Assembly (NCBI GenBank): GCA_964354855.1
Contig: CAYHBO010000049.1
Coordinates: 1 to 9,885 of the forward strand
Source: CAYHBO01 sp964354855
GTDB taxonomy: Bacteria; Babelota; Babeliae; Babelales; RVW-14
DNA: 9,885 bases
Direction of reading: 5' to 3'
In this document: in pieces, positions 1 to 6,506 of the stretch
Layout: every line of letters begins with the position of its first letter
Numbering within the stretch: position 1 is the stretch's first letter
Notes under the pieces: generated by a model
Told to the model about the DNA's origin: nothing
The model's database searches: none
The model's input: the letters and a program-made list of their open reading frames with translations, nothing else
Position numbers and translations under genes: made by a program

Positions 1-22
1 CAAATGATCATCTAAGATAGAT

Positions 23-58
23 ACCTCGCCAGCTTGCTGCGAGGTTGTTCATTTTTTT
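23..58 (+). terminator. Probable rho-independent terminator of a + strand gene lying left of the window
   Basis: A 7-bp perfect stem, ACCTCGC (23-29) with GCGAGGT (39-45), encloses a 9-nt loop and is followed by TGTTC and then a run of seven T at 52-58. The T-run lies only on the + strand side, so it would stop + strand transcription arriving from outside the window. For the minus-strand thioredoxin reductase gene, which ends at 57, the hairpin lies just downstream but has no following U-run. It could still act as a bidirectional 3' stabiliser. The six-base gap between stem and T-run makes it a weaker than textbook terminator. Confidence 0.45.
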
Positions 59-1142
59 ACTTTCTTGTCTTAAATCCCAAATCATCTAAAAACTTTTGTG
101 CTTGCAGGGCTGCTTTGCAGCCTTGTCCAGCCGAAGTTACCGCTTGGCGGAATACCGGGTCACACACATCTCCTGCTGCAAAGACTCCTTTGCGTGACGT
201 TTGCTGATCATTTTTTAAGACAACATGGCCAAGAGCATCAAGCGTTAGTTGTTCTTTAAACATACTGGTGTTTGGTTGTGAACCAATGGCAAGAAAGACG
301 CCATCAGTATTAACTTTTTTTGTTTTATTCGTTTTGGTGTTAAGTGTTTTTATTTCAGTGACCATACTGCCATCACCAATGACTTCTGTAATTTTTGTGT
401 TAAAAGTAACTGCAACGTTTGGTAGCGCCAAAACTTCATCACGTTTCTTTGTATCTTTTGCTCTAAACATATCACCGCGAACAAAAATGGTAACGTGCTT
501 TGCGATGCTTGAAAGATAAGAAGCTTCTGCGATAGCCGCATCACCACCTCCAACAATGGCAACATTGAGGTCTTTGTACAATGGGCCATCACAGACGGCA
601 CAGTTGGTAACGCCACGTCCCCAGTAACCGTTATCTCCGGTTTCTCCAGGAATGCCTAGGTAGTTTGGCGTTGCTCCTGTTGCGATAATGCAAGACAGTG
701 TTTTGATTTCACTTGGAATGGCGCGTGTCATGGATTCTGTTTCGATCGTAAACGGCCATGCTTTCAGGTCAATTTTGATTGCTTTTCCTTCAATGATTCT
801 GACCCCGCTGCCTTTAGCCTGTTGGCGTAGTGAGTCGATAATATCTTTTCCAGGAAGATCTTTAACCCCTGGCCAGTTGCGTACTGAGTGTGATTGCATG
901 AGGGCTCCCCCTGGGGTTTCACCTTCGATGATGATGGTTGGGATATTTGCTTGAGCGAGGTAATTTGCAGCCGTAAGCCCGGCAACGCCGCTACCAAGAA
1001 TCACAATGGGGTAAATTTCTTCTAGGTTGCGAAGTGTTTTCAAGTCAAAATTCTCCGTTTCGGTTCCACGAAAGCAACCGATAAATAACATAAAGAAACT
1101 TGATAGAAACAGGGTTAGTGATAGAGTTTTTGTTTTATTCAT
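57..1142 (-). CDS. trxB: Thioredoxin reductase with N-terminal signal/lipobox extension
   Basis: 361 aa flavoprotein expected to reduce thioredoxin with NADPH. The FAD-binding GSGVAG loop is at residues 50-55, the redox-active CAVC at 181-184 (Cys181, Cys184), the second Rossmann loop GGGDAA at 198-203 and the C-terminal FAAGDV motif at 321-326, all in family order. The 2'-phosphate site, HRRxxxR in the E. coli enzyme, reads VRGDMFR here, so one Arg is lost. Residues 1-40 precede the normal family start. They hold a Lys, a hydrophobic run (8-22) and LFIGC ending at Cys23, which resembles a lipoprotein signal. I chose the ATG at 1140-1142 because GAAAGAAAG lies just upstream and the signal-like sequence begins there; the frame stays open to 1313 but would overlap the divergent gene. 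The fold is certain. Export is inference and is odd for an NADPH enzyme. Confidence 0.93.
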   Translation of the reverse strand: MNKTKTLSLTLFLSSFFMLFIGCFRGTETENFDLKTLRNLEEIYPIVILGSGVAGLTAANYLAQANIPTIIIEGETPGGALMQSHSVRNWPGVKDLPGKDIIDSLRQQAKGSGVRIIEGKAIKIDLKAWPFTIETESMTRAIPSEIKTLSCIIATGATPNYLGIPGETGDNGYWGRGVTNCAVCDGPLYKDLNVAIVGGGDAAIAEASYLSSIAKHVTIFVRGDMFRAKDTKKRDEVLALPNVAVTFNTKITEVIGDGSMVTEIKTLNTKTNKTKKVNTDGVFLAIGSQPNTSMFKEQLTLDALGHVVLKNDQQTSRKGVFAAGDVCDPVFRQAVTSAGQGCKAALQAQKFLDDLGFKTRK

Positions 1143-1154
1143 AGCTTTCTTTCG

Positions 1155-1160
1155 ATTATA
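1155..1160 (-). promoter_or_regulatory. Possible -10 box of the thioredoxin reductase gene
   Basis: On the minus strand the sequence reads TATAAT, a perfect -10 consensus, ending 12 nt before the ATG at 1142. A TTGTCA hexamer lies upstream (1183-1188), but its spacer of 22 bp is too long for a normal sigma-70 promoter. If the -10 is used, the leader would be only a few bases long and the GAAAGAAAG ribosome site would be cut. In AT-rich DNA a chance match is quite possible. The 106-bp gap between this gene and the divergent ankyrin gene must hold both promoters. Confidence 0.22.
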
Positions 1161-1233
1161 TTTGGTTTGATTCTTTTTAAGATGACAAAATGAGCTTATG
1201 GTGACAAGAAAAAGTAATAAAACTTTTTTGATT

Positions 1234-1254
1234 GGGGGGAACGTTTCTATGATG
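1234..1254 (+). promoter_or_regulatory. Ribosome binding site with G6 tract and double ATG, deciding the ankyrin gene start
   Basis: Six G followed by AA (1234-1241) lie 8-9 nt ahead of two adjacent in-frame ATG codons (1249 and 1252). This is the only strong Shine-Dalgarno-like sequence near the reading frame, and a signal peptide begins exactly here. It therefore outranks the ATG at 1198, which has no good ribosome site and would add a non-hydrophobic N-terminus. Confidence 0.6.
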
Positions 1255-1737
1255 ACGCAAAGAAAATATTCTCGATGGTTTATCTTGTTACTAACCAGTT
1301 TTCTTATTTCCAACGAGTTTGTGTATGGTATGGAGCCACGAGTACAAAACCTTGGTACATTAGTTAGGCTTGGTTTTCATGATTCAGTATCAGCTTTTTG
1401 TCAGCGACTTCCTGTGTATGTAAATTGTTTATATGATGGAGACACGCTCTTACATAAGGCTTTACAGACCCATGATCTCAATATGATAATAATTTTGTTA
1501 GCCGTTCCAGGTATTAATGTAAATCAGAAAAATAGTTGTGGATATACGCCGCTGCATCATGCATCTTCTATGAATTTTATTGAAGGTGCTCGGTTACTTC
1601 TTTCAGAAAGAGCTGATTTATTATTAGAAGATCTGCAAAAAAGATTGCCGGTAGATATTGCTGATGAACATTGTTATTTCGATATGGTTGAGCTTATGCG
1701 ACAGCATGTAAGCCCACAATGCTGCTTGCCTTTTTGA
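1249..1737 (+). CDS. Small exported ankyrin-repeat protein
   Basis: 162 aa. Residues 1-27 look like a Sec signal peptide: Arg5, Lys6 and Arg9, hydrophobic FILLLTSFLI at 11-20, and a likely cut near VYG (25-27). Residues about 63-152 hold two clear ankyrin repeats and one partial repeat. The first contains DGDTLLHKAL (63-72) and ends near INVNQKN. The second starts GYTPLHHAS (98-106). The third is degenerate, with LPVDIAD at 133-139. Ankyrin repeats bind other proteins, and secreted ankyrin proteins are common effector candidates in host-associated bacteria. No catalytic domain is visible and no specific function can be named. The gene stands alone on the + strand, diverges from trxB, and its TGA is separated by one base from the TAA of the convergent next gene, so no dedicated terminator fits between them. 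Confidence 0.85.
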   Translation: MMTQRKYSRWFILLLTSFLISNEFVYGMEPRVQNLGTLVRLGFHDSVSAFCQRLPVYVNCLYDGDTLLHKALQTHDLNMIIILLAVPGINVNQKNSCGYTPLHHASSMNFIEGARLLLSERADLLLEDLQKRLPVDIADEHCYFDMVELMRQHVSPQCCLPF

Positions 1738-1738
1738 A

Positions 1739-2806
1739 TTAATTGTCATCGTCATCTGAATCACTGTTATCATCTGAATCAGAAAAGCCAGGCAGCGTAC
1801 AGAGTTCTTTTCTAAATCGAGTATTAAATTTTTTCATAATGCGACCAGATTTTGATGCGAATCGAGATGCGATTGAATGAAGTTCTTTGCAAGATTCCTC
1901 CATGTTCGATTTAATTTGCCCCATTTTTGTTTTTATATCAGATAATTTAGCTTGTATTCGTCTATGATTTTTAATCAGAAAATCAATGGTGGCAATCATA
2001 GCTCCTACATAGCCGGCCATTTGATGTACTGTTTTAGCAGAATCTCCAACTAATTTTGTTAGGTGATCTTCCGAGGTAATACTTGCAGCCATTCCAAGAA
2101 CTCCAAGAACTTTTGGAGCTTTATCGTAGATATGCCAGACTGCCTTTGCAGTGAGTTCAATTGTTCTGTGGGTTTTTTGCATGTTTTGAAACATTCTTAA
2201 GGCTTCTTCAGCTTGTAATTCGGCGGCATAGGCTTTTTCAGTTGCGGTTGCGGCTTGTTCAGTTAATGTTCTTTCTCGTATTTTAGAGGCTTCTTGAAAT
2301 TCAATAAATTTCTTACGTTCTTGGTTTAATTCATTTATGTACTGTAATAAAAAACGAAACTTTTCTAATGCTTGTTCTTCTTCAACCATTAATTCAGTTC
2401 GTTTTTGTTCTTCTTCATTCATGATTTTTTTTTGAGCTGAAATGCGTTCTGCTGCTTTACGTCTAAAATCTTTTCTTTCTTCTTCTGCACTTAGTTTTAA
2501 TCGTTCCATTCTTCTTTCATTTGATGCGTCGATATTTTTTCTTATCTCTGTTTCATCTAGATGTAAATTTTGCATCTCTTTCTCTAGTTCAGCAATGGCA
2601 TGTTCTTCTCTTTTTTGCTTTATAAAAGCGATTGCTTCTTCCTGAGACCTGGGAGCCGAAAATTTTTGTTGTGGAGATTCAGATCTTTGTGTCGCAGAAG
2701 CTGGGGTGTGAGAAGAAGATGGTGATGCTGAGTGTTTGCTATGCATAGTACTTGTGTTTGATGGTATAAAAATAATAGTTAATAAAAATAGGGCTAAAAA
2801 TTGCAT
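1739..2806 (-). CDS. Exported coiled-coil protein with acidic C-terminal tail (unknown function)
   Basis: 355 aa, not recognised as a named family. Residues 1-20 are a hydrophobic signal-like stretch (FLALFLLTIIFI at 3-14) with an uncharged n-region. Residues 20-55 are a Ser/Pro/Thr-rich linker. Residues about 55-215 are a highly charged Glu/Lys/Arg helix with heptad-like spacing, predicted coiled coil. Residues 230-278 are moderately hydrophobic, rich in Gly, Ala and Ile. A basic segment at 315-335 (KSGRIMKKFNTRFRKE) follows, and the protein ends in an Asp/Ser tail from 342. The ATG follows the stop of the upstream transketolase gene by 10 bp, and the ribosome site AAGAAAG overlaps that stop, so cotranscription with the transketolase pair is likely. 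The role is unknown; a secreted structural or effector protein is possible. The tail codons include a 12-bp direct repeat at 1752-1763 and 1770-1781. Confidence 0.82.
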   Translation of the reverse strand: MQFLALFLLTIIFIPSNTSTMHSKHSASPSSSHTPASATQRSESPQQKFSAPRSQEEAIAFIKQKREEHAIAELEKEMQNLHLDETEIRKNIDASNERRMERLKLSAEEERKDFRRKAAERISAQKKIMNEEEQKRTELMVEEEQALEKFRFLLQYINELNQERKKFIEFQEASKIRERTLTEQAATATEKAYAAELQAEEALRMFQNMQKTHRTIELTAKAVWHIYDKAPKVLGVLGMAASITSEDHLTKLVGDSAKTVHQMAGYVGAMIATIDFLIKNHRRIQAKLSDIKTKMGQIKSNMEESCKELHSIASRFASKSGRIMKKFNTRFRKELCTLPGFSDSDDNSDSDDDDN

Positions 2807-2816
2807 AATTGCTTTC

Positions 2817-3782
2817 TTAGTGAAGATTGGCTTGTAGCGGCAATTTGTCTAAAGGTTTATTCATCTGTAATAACCTTACAATTTCGTTACTGATAAAATC
2901 AACATTTAGTCCAGCTTTCTCATTAAGATAAGCGCGGGAGCCGGCTTCATGAAAGTAAAAATCGTTGACGCCGAAAGCTTTAAAAATGATTTTTTGTGTA
3001 AAATGTTCTGCAATATAACGAGCAACCGCTTCACCAAGGCCGCCAATGACATTGTGTTCTTCTAGGGTGAAAATGCCTTTAAGTTCATGTGACTTGCTTA
3101 GTAAAAAATCGCTATCGAGTGGTTTTATAGTGTGCATACTGACCAGGCCAACATCAAGACCGTCTGCTCGAAGTTTTTGTGCAACCTGGAATCCAAGGTC
3201 AAGGGCATTACCGGTTGCGATGATAAGGTATTCTTGTGCTGGGATGATTTCAAGTGCTTTGCCAATGGTTGCCGAGATGTTTTCTGGATAAGTAACTAGT
3301 TCTTCGTTATTGCCTAAGCGCAGGTATGATGGGCCGGTAAGGTTAAAAAGTTGTGGGGTAAGCTGAGCTGTTTCATACTTGCTTCCCGGAGCCATAACGG
3401 TCATACCGGGTAGACTTCTCATGATGGCGATATCTTCCAGCGCATGATGGCTTGCTGCTGCGGTACCGTAGCTAAAGCCGCTGCCAACACCGACCAGTTT
3501 TACCGGTAAGTTTTGATAGCATAAATCAACGCGGATTTGTTCAAAACAACGCATCACAAGAAATGGAATGATCGTATAAACCACCACCTGTTTTCCTGCC
3601 ATGGCAAGTCCTGCGGCTACGCCGATCATGTTTTGTTCTGCAATCCCGGCATTGAGATAACGTTTAGGAAATTGAGCCTGAAACTTCTCGATCACTGAGA
3701 ACCCAACATCGCCAACGATGAGATAAATGTTTTCGTTTTGAGTGGCTTGTTCGATAAGCAATTGCATAAACGTATTTCTCAT
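2817..3782 (-). CDS. Transketolase, C-terminal subunit (pyrimidine-binding and C-terminal domains)
   Basis: 321 aa, the usual length for the second half of a split transketolase. With its partner it should move two-carbon ketol units using thiamine diphosphate. The Pyr domain holds the cofactor-activating Glu49 in GIAEQNM (46-52). The typical ALEDIAIMRSLPGM block is at 114-127 and the C-terminal domain spans about 185-305, with GGLGEAV at 247-253. Aligned by eye with E. coli transketolase, His112 of SHH matches His473. The preceding GEDGP segment is replaced by GTAAA (106-110), removing Asp469, and the position of His461 is Gly100. Those residues contact the acceptor sugar, so the substrate probably differs from pentose phosphates. 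The start overlaps the partner's stop by ATGA (3779-3782), implying translational coupling, with GAGGAA about 12 nt upstream. Confidence 0.93.
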   Translation of the reverse strand: MRNTFMQLLIEQATQNENIYLIVGDVGFSVIEKFQAQFPKRYLNAGIAEQNMIGVAAGLAMAGKQVVVYTIIPFLVMRCFEQIRVDLCYQNLPVKLVGVGSGFSYGTAAASHHALEDIAIMRSLPGMTVMAPGSKYETAQLTPQLFNLTGPSYLRLGNNEELVTYPENISATIGKALEIIPAQEYLIIATGNALDLGFQVAQKLRADGLDVGLVSMHTIKPLDSDFLLSKSHELKGIFTLEEHNVIGGLGEAVARYIAEHFTQKIIFKAFGVNDFYFHEAGSRAYLNEKAGLNVDFISNEIVRLLQMNKPLDKLPLQANLH

Positions 3783-4603
3783 GACTGCTTAAGTTCCTCG
3801 CTTGCTTGTGAGAATTGCTCAGGGTTAAAGGAGCGGTAATGCCATTCAAGTTTGTTTTCAATGAACGAGACTCCTTTGCCTTTGGAGGTACGAGCAATAA
3901 TAATGTGAGGTGTTTCTACGGTTTTACTTTTTTCTAGAGCATCGATGATCTGTGTATAGTTATGACCATCAATTTCGGTAACGGTGCAACAGAATGCTTT
4001 AAATTTTTCGGTAAATGATCCTGGCATGATGTCATCAGTGTTATCAAGCCCTTGAAGATTGTTGTAATCTACGATGACGGTAAGGTTGGTAAGCTTTAAG
4101 CGTGCGGCCATGGTGATAGCTTCCCAGATTGCGCCTTCTTGGCATTCACCATCGCCAATAAGTACATAAATTTTGTTGGGCTTTTCATCGTTTTTTGCGG
4201 CAAGAGCAAGTCCTACACCAAGTGATAACCCATGACCCAAAGATCCGGTGCTGGCTTCGATGCCGGGGAGACTATCTTTGATGGGGTGACCGGCAAACGG
4301 CACGCCGTTAAGGTGATAAGTTTCTAATAGTTTTTCATCAAAAATATTTGCAACGGCAAGTGCTGCATACAGAGCTGAAGCGGCATGGCCTTTACTTAAA
4401 ATAAAATAATCACGATCAGGGCTTTTTGTTCTTATTTTTTCAAGATCAAGAACACAGTGGTAAAGAACGGTTAAAATATCGATGATGGAAAAAGAGCAGC
4501 CAAGGTGAGAGTTTTTTGTTCTGGTGAGTGCATTTACGATGAGCTGTCGGCTGTACTGAGCTTTATTATGGATGGTTTCAAGGATTGTGGTCACGATACT
4601 CAC
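3779..4603 (-). CDS. Transketolase, N-terminal subunit (thiamine diphosphate-binding)
   Basis: 274 aa, matching the N-terminal half of split transketolases. It carries the diphosphate/metal motif GDG at 150-152 closed by NN at 181-182. Conserved histidines are present: His33 in NSHLG, His73 in SKGHAA, His106 in GHP, His124 in GSLGHG, and His255 in the EWHY segment after SKGKG (240-244). The start is a GTG (4601-4603) with no clear Shine-Dalgarno; an in-frame TAA five codons upstream and the lack of any nearby ATG leave only this GTG or the one three codons later. First gene of a transketolase, transketolase, coiled-coil unit. It may serve general pentose metabolism, but split forms also occur in surface-sugar loci, and a CDP-sugar run lies 0.9 kb upstream. 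Confidence 0.93.
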   Translation of the reverse strand: MSIVTTILETIHNKAQYSRQLIVNALTRTKNSHLGCSFSIIDILTVLYHCVLDLEKIRTKSPDRDYFILSKGHAASALYAALAVANIFDEKLLETYHLNGVPFAGHPIKDSLPGIEASTGSLGHGLSLGVGLALAAKNDEKPNKIYVLIGDGECQEGAIWEAITMAARLKLTNLTVIVDYNNLQGLDNTDDIMPGSFTEKFKAFCCTVTEIDGHNYTQIIDALEKSKTVETPHIIIARTSKGKGVSFIENKLEWHYRSFNPEQFSQASEELKQS

Positions 4604-4614
4604 AGATTTTAATG

Positions 4615-4622
4615 ATTATAAT
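4615..4622. promoter_or_regulatory. Symmetrical ATTATAAT: possible -10 box readable on both strands
   Basis: The 135-bp gap between the divergent transketolase and DUF1796 genes contains ATTATAAT, which gives a perfect TATAAT on each strand (4617-4622 on +, 4620-4615 on -). For the minus strand a TTGTAA sits upstream (4635-4640), but the spacer is only 14 bp, and transcription would start a few bases before the GTG. No convincing -35 was found for the + strand. The whole gap is very AT-rich, so this may be composition alone. Confidence 0.22.
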
Positions 4623-4738
4623 TGATTACTGCATTTACAAGATAATATTACAAGAATATTTTTTTTATAAGAACGAGTATTTAAACTGGAATAAGATCTG
4701 AATCGTAAAGTTTAACTATTTTTTATGAAAGAGTTTTT

Positions 4739-5602
4739 ATGAAAAAAAATTATTGGTTACTTGGTTTACTATTTCTTATGACATTTTGTGTTAGAATTTT
4801 TGCTTTTTATGATGCACATAATTTACACCATCAATGTGCATTAATGTTTGATGATGATATTGATCGTTTGCAAACGTATGCATTTAATGGTGATCCAAAA
4901 TATGAAAAGCCCTATATTTTTGTTTCTTTGGGCTGTGCTTGTTGGCCTGCATTAGGATTTAAGGCTAATGGGTTGCGTGATGGTGCGTTTCCATTTGATT
5001 GGGCCATTACATTCAATAATGATTCGTTAATACAATGTTTTGATGAAAAATTTAAGCATTTTCTTAATGCGGAGGTGTTTGCCATAGAGGGCTTTGAGTT
5101 GAATAATACGCATTATGATTTTAGATTTATTCATGATTGGCCATACACTGATAAATTGGTGACTGAATATAGAAAAAAAGAATTTATAAGAATATTTAAA
5201 GAAAAATATGCACGGAGAGTTTCTCGCTTTGAAAATTTAAAGGATTTTAAAGGGAAAGTTTTCTTTGTACGATGCTTAACTATTAATCCCGATAGAGTTG
5301 AGCAGAGTTGGGTTATGCAACATGCAAAAAATTTACATACGGCGATAAAACGTCTTTTTCCTGAGTTGAATTTTACGTTGGCTATTCCAACGAATATTGA
5401 TGAGTCGTTAGCATTTAGTAATGGGTCTACCGTAAAGAATGATAATGGTATTAAAATATATAATTTTGGCATCCAAGCAACTAATTGTCTATCTGATGAA
5501 TATAAATTGATGTTTGCTGATTTATTGGCAGAAGTTACACCCGCATTGCCATCGGAAGTGCCTGTTCTTGATACAGATGGAGATGTTGTTCAAACCACAT
5601 GA
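4739..5602 (+). CDS. Exported DUF1796-type putative papain-like cysteine peptidase
   Basis: 287 aa. Residues 1-22 form a Sec signal peptide (KK at 2-3, hydrophobic WLLGLLFLMTFCVRIFA at 6-22). The mature part resembles the DUF1796 family, annotated as putative papain-like cysteine peptidases. Matching landmarks are VSLGCAC at 62-68 (candidate nucleophile Cys66 or Cys68), LRDGAFPFDW at 79-88, HYDFRFIHDW at 125-134, and KVFFVRC at 173-179 on a predicted beta strand. His126 or His132 could be the catalytic base, but the triad is not established from sequence alone. The last 22 residues are Pro/Asp/Val-rich and overlap the convergent SDR gene. GAAAGAG lies five bases before the ATG. The gene interrupts an otherwise minus-strand region. 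Secretion suggests action in the periplasm, outside the cell or on a host. Confidence 0.78.
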   Translation: MKKNYWLLGLLFLMTFCVRIFAFYDAHNLHHQCALMFDDDIDRLQTYAFNGDPKYEKPYIFVSLGCACWPALGFKANGLRDGAFPFDWAITFNNDSLIQCFDEKFKHFLNAEVFAIEGFELNNTHYDFRFIHDWPYTDKLVTEYRKKEFIRIFKEKYARRVSRFENLKDFKGKVFFVRCLTINPDRVEQSWVMQHAKNLHTAIKRLFPELNFTLAIPTNIDESLAFSNGSTVKNDNGIKIYNFGIQATNCLSDEYKLMFADLLAEVTPALPSEVPVLDTDGDVVQTT

Positions 5603-6506
5603 TGGTTGCAATAAGTCCTGTATGAAGATTTTTTGACAGGTGCCAGTTTAATACTTCTTTTGCGCGGGTAATATCTGCTTGCCAGCTTGTTGGTTCCCAT
5701 GCTCGTGATTGTTGTGATCCCCAGGTGATGTTAAGCTCTTTGCCTAAGATTTTTTGGATCGATTCGACAACATCTTTTATTGATGATTGGACTCCGGTTC
5801 CGGCATTGAAAACATGTGCCTGACGAGATTTTTTATGAGCTATGGTCAGGTAAAGATTAATGAGATCATCGATATAAATAAAATCACGCACGCTTTGAGG
5901 TGTAGATAAATTAATTGGTTTATTGGTAAGCGCATTACTAATGATGGTAGGTATGAGGCGGGTTGCTGCTTCATAAGGCCCATAAACGGAAAAAGGGCGT
6001 ACCGTGTAAATGGCAAGCTTATTCAATTTTGCTTCTTTTAAGCAAAATTGAGTAGTGGCCGCTTTTGCAACGCCATAGTCACTGATGGGTTCAAGAAGAT
6101 CGTTTTCATGCATTGCAGTATTTTTTTTCCCATACTCAGAGGAGCTTCCAGTGTTGATGAAACAATCAAAGCCAACTTGCTTGCAGGCGTTTAGTAAATT
6201 AATGGTGGCATCTAGGTTGATGCGAAAAATCATAGCTTGATTTTGTTCGAGCGGCATGCCGCCAAAGGCAGCAAGATGAAAAATATGAGTAGGTTTTATG
6301 CGTTGAATAAGACTGGTGATGTTAATGAAATCAATGAGATCAATCTCATGAATAAAAAATTTATGTGCAATGTCATCTAATCGCCATGTGTTTGATTTTG
6401 GTTGTGTTATGAGGTGAATGGTATCGTCTGGATATTTTTTAAGCAATGCACGAGTAAGATTTGATCCTATAAAACCGGTACCGCCAGTAATGAGATACGT
6501 ACTCAT
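5535..6506 (-). CDS. SDR-family NAD-dependent nucleotide-sugar reductase/epimerase
   Basis: 323 aa extended short-chain dehydrogenase. The Rossmann loop GGTGFIG is at 8-14, FHLAAFGG at 76-83, the Ser of GSSSEYG at 120-126, and the catalytic pair Tyr144 and Lys148 in DYGVAK. The substrate-domain block RPFSVYGP is at 170-177 and VRDFIYIDDL at 206-215. Family-level function is certain; the substrate is not. Its place in the rfbF-rfbG run and the RDFIYIDD/GTG arrangement recall CDP-4-keto-6-deoxyhexose 4-reductases such as CDP-abequose or CDP-paratose synthases, so reduction of the keto group is my best guess; a 4-epimerase is the alternative. The ATG overlaps the glycosyltransferase stop (ATGA, 6503-6506), with AGGA six bases ahead. 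The last 22 codons overlap the convergent DUF1796 gene. Confidence 0.88.
   Translation of the reverse strand: MSTYLITGGTGFIGSNLTRALLKKYPDDTIHLITQPKSNTWRLDDIAHKFFIHEIDLIDFINITSLIQRIKPTHIFHLAAFGGMPLEQNQAMIFRINLDATINLLNACKQVGFDCFINTGSSSEYGKKNTAMHENDLLEPISDYGVAKAATTQFCLKEAKLNKLAIYTVRPFSVYGPYEAATRLIPTIISNALTNKPINLSTPQSVRDFIYIDDLINLYLTIAHKKSRQAHVFNAGTGVQSSIKDVVESIQKILGKELNITWGSQQSRAWEPTSWQADITRAKEVLNWHLSKNLHTGLIATIMWFEQHLHLYQEQALPMAMRV

Noticed and set aside
268..954. Two + strand frames antisense to trxB
   Set aside because: They mirror a well-conserved coding sequence and have no initiation signals of their own. Hydrophobic runs there come from the complementary coding pattern.
1198..1248. Earlier ATG of the ankyrin frame
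   Set aside because: It lacks a good ribosome site and would place 17 non-hydrophobic residues ahead of a clear signal peptide that begins at the ATG pair after the G-rich site.
1143..1313. Upstream extension of the thioredoxin reductase frame by 57 codons
   Set aside because: It would overlap the divergent ankyrin gene, precedes a ready signal-like start with a ribosome site at 1142, and has no family similarity.
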